From Holothuria scabra (taxonomy: Eukaryota; Echinodermata; Holothuroidea; Aspidochirotida; Holothuriidae): DNA of 64,000 nucleotides. Each line of letters starts with the position of its first letter. Positions within the stretch are counted from its first letter, which is position 1. A program made the translations under genes and the position numbers. The stretch lies in contig CM074196.1 in the NCBI GenBank assembly GCA_037179385.1, forward strand, positions 33,814,486 through 33,878,485. Reading direction: 5' to 3'. The notes beneath the pieces are model-generated. The model saw only the letters and a list, made by a program, of their open reading frames with translations. It had not been told where the DNA came from and did no database searches. Positions 59,275 to 64,000 of this stretch are shown here, in pieces.

Positions 59275-59434
59275 TCACTGTGTTTTGGGGTATAGGATAA
59301 AAGGCAGTAGTGTTTGAAGGTGGAAGGCTTGGTTTCCCAGTGTTGAGCTCTTGGCCAAAACTGGTGTCTCAAAGCACTTAATTATCATACAGTTGCAAAC
59401 TACTTTCAAAATATTTGAAAATTTGTCACTTTCT

Positions 59435-59694
59435 TAGAGGCGAATCCAGACAGATGGTGATGGTCTGATTTTAGTCGGCCATTACTGGGGTCCATCACCT
59501 TTAATCTTTGAATTTCCTTCCTTACCTGTTCCATGAATGGTTGCACTCTGAAGTGCATCTTGATTTTCTCAACCTCACTGAATATGAGGATTTGAAATTC
59601 AAGTAGACAATAAATGAAGACGATTAAAGGTTGGTGGACCCCACTAATGGCTGCTGACAGTCACTAAAAACAAGCACTAATCAGATTCGTCTAT
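59435..59694. mobile_element. MITE family A, full copy (260 bp)
   Basis: Ends TAGAGGCGAATCC and GATTCGTCTAT. The interior matches 42097-42358 and the inverse of 17897-18157. Confidence 0.85.
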
Positions 59695-60019
59695 CAGACA
59701 TAAAGTGAATATCACTTGTCCAGCATTTCCATATTGCCAGAGACTACAGACTAAACTAAACATGTATGAACTCAACACATTATATTATCACCATTCCTGG
59801 AATCAAATGCAAATTCCACAGTGTCATCTGTGGAACACTTATTGTCCCGCTCAAAACAGTATGGTGAATTTGTGGTTGTTTTTCATGGTATGTATGTCTT
59901 GGGGTCACAATATGATGATGGTGCCTGAGATGGGTTGTTTCACAAAAATGTTTGCACAACTGCTGCTATTGTGTTTCCACTGTGTGTGGATTGATTCATC
60001 CATCTAGGCTATTGTAGGT
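59695..60019. other. No gene recognised
   Basis: A 100-codon open frame at 59705-60007 has no known domain. It lies between two elements and is probably chance. Confidence 0.4.
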
Positions 60020-60180
60020 AAAATGGGAGTCTATTTCGCTCTTACTTACCTCCTATTTACATATGTAACCATTATTGCCTGCAATAACTGTCTGGCAAAA
60101 AACTAACTAGCACCGTGGTAACCCCTACCTACTGAGGGCGCCTGCCACCTAAGATCGTCCTTTGCATTTTTGCCTCAACG
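60020..60180 (+). repeat. Probable left terminal region of the DIRS element
   Basis: Contains CTTACCTCCTATTTACAT, AACTGTCTGGCAAAAAACTA and CCGTGGTAACCCCTACCTAC. The same block occurs alone at 40743-40862 and, inverted, at 42820-43180. Recurrence of this block apart from coding sequence is what one expects of a terminal repeat. The exact boundary cannot be set without the other end. Confidence 0.5.
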
Positions 60181-60779
60181 TGAATAACACGCCTTTGGAA
60201 ATTGTCTGGTTGAAAACTGCTTCTTACTTCGTTTCTGGAAGTTCTTCGATCTTATATCGTTCTCAGGCACTGTGGAGACGTCTTCTGCGTCGACCCCTGC
60301 TGAACCATGAGTATCCTATTCTTCTTAGGAACTTTTTGGGGGCATTTTTTAAGCCTGCGCCATTCGAGGATTTTCGCCTTGCGCGATCCTCTAAGTTCTC
60401 GTATACTTTGTATAGGTACCAGTCTCGCGCCGCCATTTTGTTGCAGCTTGGCGGGTCCCGTGTCTGTCTCTTCGGGGGCTTCCCCCCCTTTTTTGCTCCC
60501 CCCTGGGGTTCGTGGTTCGGCCTCCGTTCCGTTCTTTTGTATCTCTTTCAGGTTCTTCGGAGTTCCGTCCCATAGCCCAGGTTTTTATCCCTTTCGTTTT
60601 TGTTATCAGTTTCGGGATTGCGTAGTTGTTCAGTAACGTTATCTTGCATGTTGCATGTTAGTTTCTTACGCTTTCTCGTTTGCATGTTAAGTCTGTTATA
60701 TTACTTCCTAATTCTTGTTTTTCTCGTTATTTATGCTATTTGGCAGTACGCTCGCTCCCATCTGGGGCTTGCTTGTTCA
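60181..60779 (+). other. DIRS 5' leader region
   Basis: Between the terminal block and the gag-like frame lies pyrimidine-rich, G+C-rich sequence with overlapping open frames up to 137 codons (60162-60575 and 60307-60636) that show no domain. It is probably leader or untranslated sequence. Confidence 0.4.
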
Positions 60780-60781
60780 TG

Positions 60782-63286
60782 CTTGATATGTTAATCCACT
60801 TTATTTTCACTGGGCAGGCCTTAAGCTTGCCCTCCGCCGGGCTAGCCCCGGCTGTTTTGTTCTTCTTAACAATTATCTTCCCAGGTCCGAAATGTTCCTC
60901 CTGCCAGAGATTCAAGCCGTTCAGTTCCTGGGATTTACATCCATTGTGCCCGGCTTGCAGTCCATGCCAAGTGTGCCGTGAATGGTCTTCCCGTGAATGG
61001 GATCTGATTAAAGACTGGTTTGAAGGCCGTGGAAAATCCATTCCTAAGAAGAACAAGGCCAAATCCACGGACAATTCTAGCCACGGCTCATCTTCCAAGA
61101 AATCCAGGAGTAAGGGAAAATCGATTGCTGGCTCTGCCACGGCAGGCCGGAAAAAAGCCGGGGTTCAAAATCCGCCGGGAATAATAACAACAGAGACAGT
61201 GGCTCCAGGAATCCAGGCCGTAAAACTCCTCTATCGGATTCCAGAACCGTGGAAGGAAATATTAGAGAGAGTGGTCCCTTGTACCCGGACCGGCAAACTC
61301 TCCAGTCAGATCATGGAAATATGGATGGAAATAATGAGAGTGGTCCTTTGTACCCGGGCCGTCAAACTCTCCAATCTGACTCTGACTCCGGAATTCCAAG
61401 CCATCCGGCTTCTAAAGATTCTATGGAAATTTCTACCCCGGCTCCCGGGCCTCCAGCCACCCGGAGACCGGTCCGTTCAGCCGTGGCCTCCGCTCCTTCC
61501 CATGGCATACCACGGGAATATGACCACGGCTCTTCCAGCCCGGAATTCCAAGCCATCCGGCTCCCGGCTCCAATACCATGGCGGTTTCCGGCACAGATCG
61601 GGAAGATTCTATGGAAATTTCTACCCCGGCTCCCGGGCCTCCAGCCCCCCCGGATACCGGTCCGTTCAGCCGTGGCCTCCGCTCCTTCCCATGGAATAGC
61701 ACGGGAATATGACCACGGCTCTTCCAGCCCGGAATGTCAAGCCATCCGGCTCCCGGCTCCAATACTATGGCGGTTTCCGGCACAGATCCGGAAGATTCCA
61801 CGGGAATTTCTACTCCGGCTCCCGGGCCTTCAGCCACCCGGAGACCGGTCCGTTCAGCCGTGGCCTCCGCACCTTCCCATGGCATACCATGGGAATATGA
61901 CCACAGCTCTTCCAGCCCGGACCTAGACCCCACTCCGGCCCAACCTACCGTGGCTCCGGGCCTGTCCTTCACTCCGGAATTCCACACGGCTCTTCCCAGA
62001 GATTTTGAAGGTTTTTCTGAGAGAGGCCGTTCTATACACCGCTCGAAATCTAAGTCTAAATCCAAGAAGAGAAAACACCGTCGCCGGTCCTCTTCCTCGC
62101 CCTCCACTTCATCCAGTGGCCATAGACACAAGAGGAAACATTGCCAGGTTTCCGGTGTTCCGACAGAAGCCCTCTCACGGCTCGTGGCTCTCCTGTCCCA
62201 TTCGGTTGACCGCATCTCCGGTATTTGTTCTTCATCCACCAGCCAAGCCGAAGCCCGGCCGGCGCCGCAAACCCAATGATCTGCCAACTCGGCCCACAGT
62301 GATAGGGGCTCAATAATAAATCCGGCAAGTCCTCATCCCGAGCCGGACCAGGCCGAGGATCCACCTTCCGATCCGTCTCTTCCTGAACATGTTGATTACC
62401 AGGGCGATGTCCTAGGAAATCCCGTTCAGCCACAGGGCGGCGATCCCTCTGACGACTCGGATGACGATCCCATCATGGGTACGGAGTTTTCGAGTGACGC
62501 TTTTGATAAGGCGGTGGAAGTTATTAGGAGACAATTAGGCTTTGACCCCCCTGAACCAGAACAGCCTTCTTTGCTGCCCCGTCTCTTCCGGTCTCCTGTG
62601 TTGATAAACTCAAAGACTCCAATGCTATGGACCAGAAAGGCCGTTTCTCCTCTGCTACGACCAGAAAATCCTATTCCTCACTCCACAACATTGACATTGC
62701 TGCGAGGATAGGAATGAAATTCTCCTCAGCTCTACTTCTTTTTGCGGAGGTTCTCTCTAAATCTTTTAGACAACCAGGGACCGATCAAGTACCGAGGAGT
62801 GACACAGGGGCTTTAGTTAACCTACTTGGCCCGACTGCTAGACTATCCTTTGATCAGTTTGTCAAAGTTGCCGTTAGGGCCACCCGAGATAGGAGAGAAC
62901 TTGTTCTGGACAATATCAATTGGCCCTCTAAGGATATTCAGCAACGGTTTATGGATTTACCGTTCGAAGGTTCGGACTTATTTGGCGGAAAGTTCGACGA
63001 TCAGTTAGCCTTGGAAATCAAACGAAAGAAGGACATGAACAAGGCCGAATTCAAGTTCAGTAAGCCTCATCCAAGGCCTTCCAGACCCTCACAAGGGACC
63101 TCTAGCCGCCGACTAAGACAAGCTGGGTTCCCGTCCCGTTGACCGTCCTCTTCGCCTCAATTCGCCAGGGGAAGTTATCGCCCACAGTCTTCATCAAGGG
63201 GTTCTCCTGGCCCATCTTCCTCGTTCTCGTCCAGAGGCTACTACGGAGGTTCCTCCAGAGGTTCTGGCCATTCTACCAGACCCTAG
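60782..63286 (+). pseudogene. DIRS gag-like region, frameshifted and interrupted
   Basis: A Cys/His cluster near 60893-60990 reads C-x2-C, D-L-H-x2-C-x2-C-x2-C-x2-C-x2-W, typical of DIRS ORF1. A basic Ser/Lys-rich stretch follows, then a Pro/Arg/Ser-rich middle made of tandem repeats (61389-61917), a Lys/Arg/Ser run near 62030-62130 (RSKSKSKSKKRKHRRR), an acidic stretch, a conserved-looking block with DIAARIGMKFSSALLLFAEV and a Gly/Arg/Ser-rich tail ending at TAG 63284. The sense frame shifts near 61150 (an A run), within the repeats and near 62600. In-frame TGA codons lie at 62277 and 63140. The start codon is unresolved; the motif can be reached from ATGs at 60680 and about 60782. Confidence 0.7.
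61389..61917 (+). repeat. Tandem repeat inside the gag-like region (152, 189 and 188 bp)
   Basis: Three units begin at 61389 (CGGAATTCCAAGCCATCCGG), 61541 and 61730. All share CCCGGGCCTCCAGCC-type sequence, CGGTCCGTTCAGCCGTGGCC and GGGAATATGACCACGGCTCT. Unit 1 lacks about 37 bp near its start. Unit 2 has one extra base relative to unit 1 (CCAGCCCCCCCGG against CCAGCCACCCGG) and so changes frame. The repeats are open on several frames and both strands. Confidence 0.85.
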
Positions 63287-63322
63287 GGTTCCCCACCCTA
63301 CCGACCGACTCCCATCGGTGGG

Positions 63323-64000
63323 GGGAGACTTCTACAGTTTGCAAATTTCTGGGAGACTCTCGATCCGGATCCACGGGTCCGGCGAACAATCAGGGAAGGA
63401 TACAAAATAGAGTTTACCAGCGATCCTTCATAAGGGGGCCTCTTCAAAACGACTCCAATTCCGAATTCAAAAGATCAACGCCTTGCTCTGGAAAAAGAGA
63501 TTTCGGGCCTCTTACAGAAAAGAGCGATCTACGTAGTAAAAGGTTCCAACCAGAATCTGTACCGCTCATCGTTCTTCCTAACCCCAAAGAAGTCGGACGC
63601 ATGGAGACCCATAATCAACCTAAAGCCTCTCAACAAGGCCTTCATCCGACCACGGAGGTTCAGTATGGAAACCTTGGCCACAGTTCTTTTTTCCCTCGAT
63701 CAGAATCTTTGGGCCACCTCAATCGACCTAAAGGATACCTACCTCCACATACCGATCCACCAAGCATACCACAGGTTCCTGGCGTTTCGTTACAAGGAGT
63801 CGATTACTGCTTCAGAGCACTCCCTTTCGGCCTGTCAACAGCTCCTCGGGTTTTCACGAGGGTAACAAAAATCGCCCCGGCTTTCCTCCGAAGAAAAGGC
63901 ATTCTAGTTTTCGCCTACCTGGACGATTGGCTTCTGGTCGGCCTCTCCGCTCAAGAGACAGCAGATATTACCGATTACGCCGTATTTCTTCTGGAGGACT
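63323..64000 (+). pseudogene. DIRS-type reverse transcriptase, interrupted, runs off the window
   Basis: The frame begins with GRLLQFANFWETL and EGYKIEFTSDPS, the usual DIRS lead-in, then hits an in-frame TAA at 63431. It resumes with LEKEISGLLQKRAIYVV, WRPIINLKPLNK, then SIDLKDTYLHIPIH (the first catalytic Asp). Near 63793 it shifts frame and continues with FRALPFGLSTAPRVFT, a DIRS-family signature, and FAYLDDWLL, the YxDD catalytic box. The last frame stays open to the window end. Both catalytic motifs are present but the stop and frameshift break the enzyme. Confidence 0.85.

Larger units (their letters stand above)
60020..64000 (+). mobile_element. DIRS-type retrotransposon, decayed, right end outside window
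   Basis: Order seen: terminal block, G+C-richer leader, gag-like region with a Cys/His motif and a low-complexity middle, then reverse transcriptase of the DIRS type. DIRS elements also carry RNase H, a methyltransferase-like domain and a tyrosine recombinase, and have inverted or split terminal repeats. Those would lie beyond 64000. Base composition is clearly richer in G+C than the host DNA. The reading frames carry at least three stops and several frameshifts, so this copy cannot encode its proteins. Confidence 0.8.

Noticed and set aside
61433..62287. 284-codon minus-strand open frame
   Set aside because: It lies antisense to the DIRS gag-like repeats; the G+C-rich, stop-poor repeat sequence keeps many frames open, and no domain is visible.

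Overview
The window looks like non-coding, repeat-rich chromosomal DNA of an animal. It is A+T-rich, has no bacterial-style operons or long intact genes, and carries exons bounded by GT/AG splice sites, a tRNA-derived SINE family, many short inverted-repeat transposons (MITEs) and a DIRS-type retrotransposon. An invertebrate, possibly a marine deuterostome, fits the mix of elements, but the sequence does not prove a taxon.

The best host gene is on the + strand. Two exons (45307-45448 and 55562-55645) join in frame and read like the mature ectodomain of an IA-2/PTPRN-family receptor protein tyrosine phosphatase. A 96-bp exon at 41833-41928 joins to them in a compatible phase, and a weaker 50-bp candidate lies at 36069-36118. 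The intervening introns are about 3.4 and 10.1 kb. The transmembrane and phosphatase exons were not found before the window ends. A CpG-richer block at about 31.0-31.9 kb could be a promoter or 5' exon. A possible last exon of an unrelated, unrecognised gene lies at 1380-1551.

Region by region: 0.1-1.3 kb is a large imperfect palindrome (foldback) with a symmetric array of a short motif. 3-18 kb holds SINE copies and MITE clusters, including a perfect 39-bp hairpin at 16.5 kb. 21-31 kb holds several inverted-repeat elements, some with clear target-site duplications, and one MITE inserted inside another. 37.65 kb is an 18-bp minisatellite with 90-bp higher-order structure. 40.7-44.8 kb holds blocks related to the start of the DIRS element, plus a SINE split by an element carrying a tandem array of nuclear-receptor-like DR1 sites. 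52-54 kb holds MITE fragments and a pair of G+C-rich MITEs flanked by TTAA. From about 60.05 kb to the end lies a decayed DIRS-type retrotransposon, with a gag-like region followed by reverse transcriptase; both are broken by stops and frameshifts.

Most open frames in the window have no support as genes. Coordinates of diverged repeats are approximate, because they were judged by eye.
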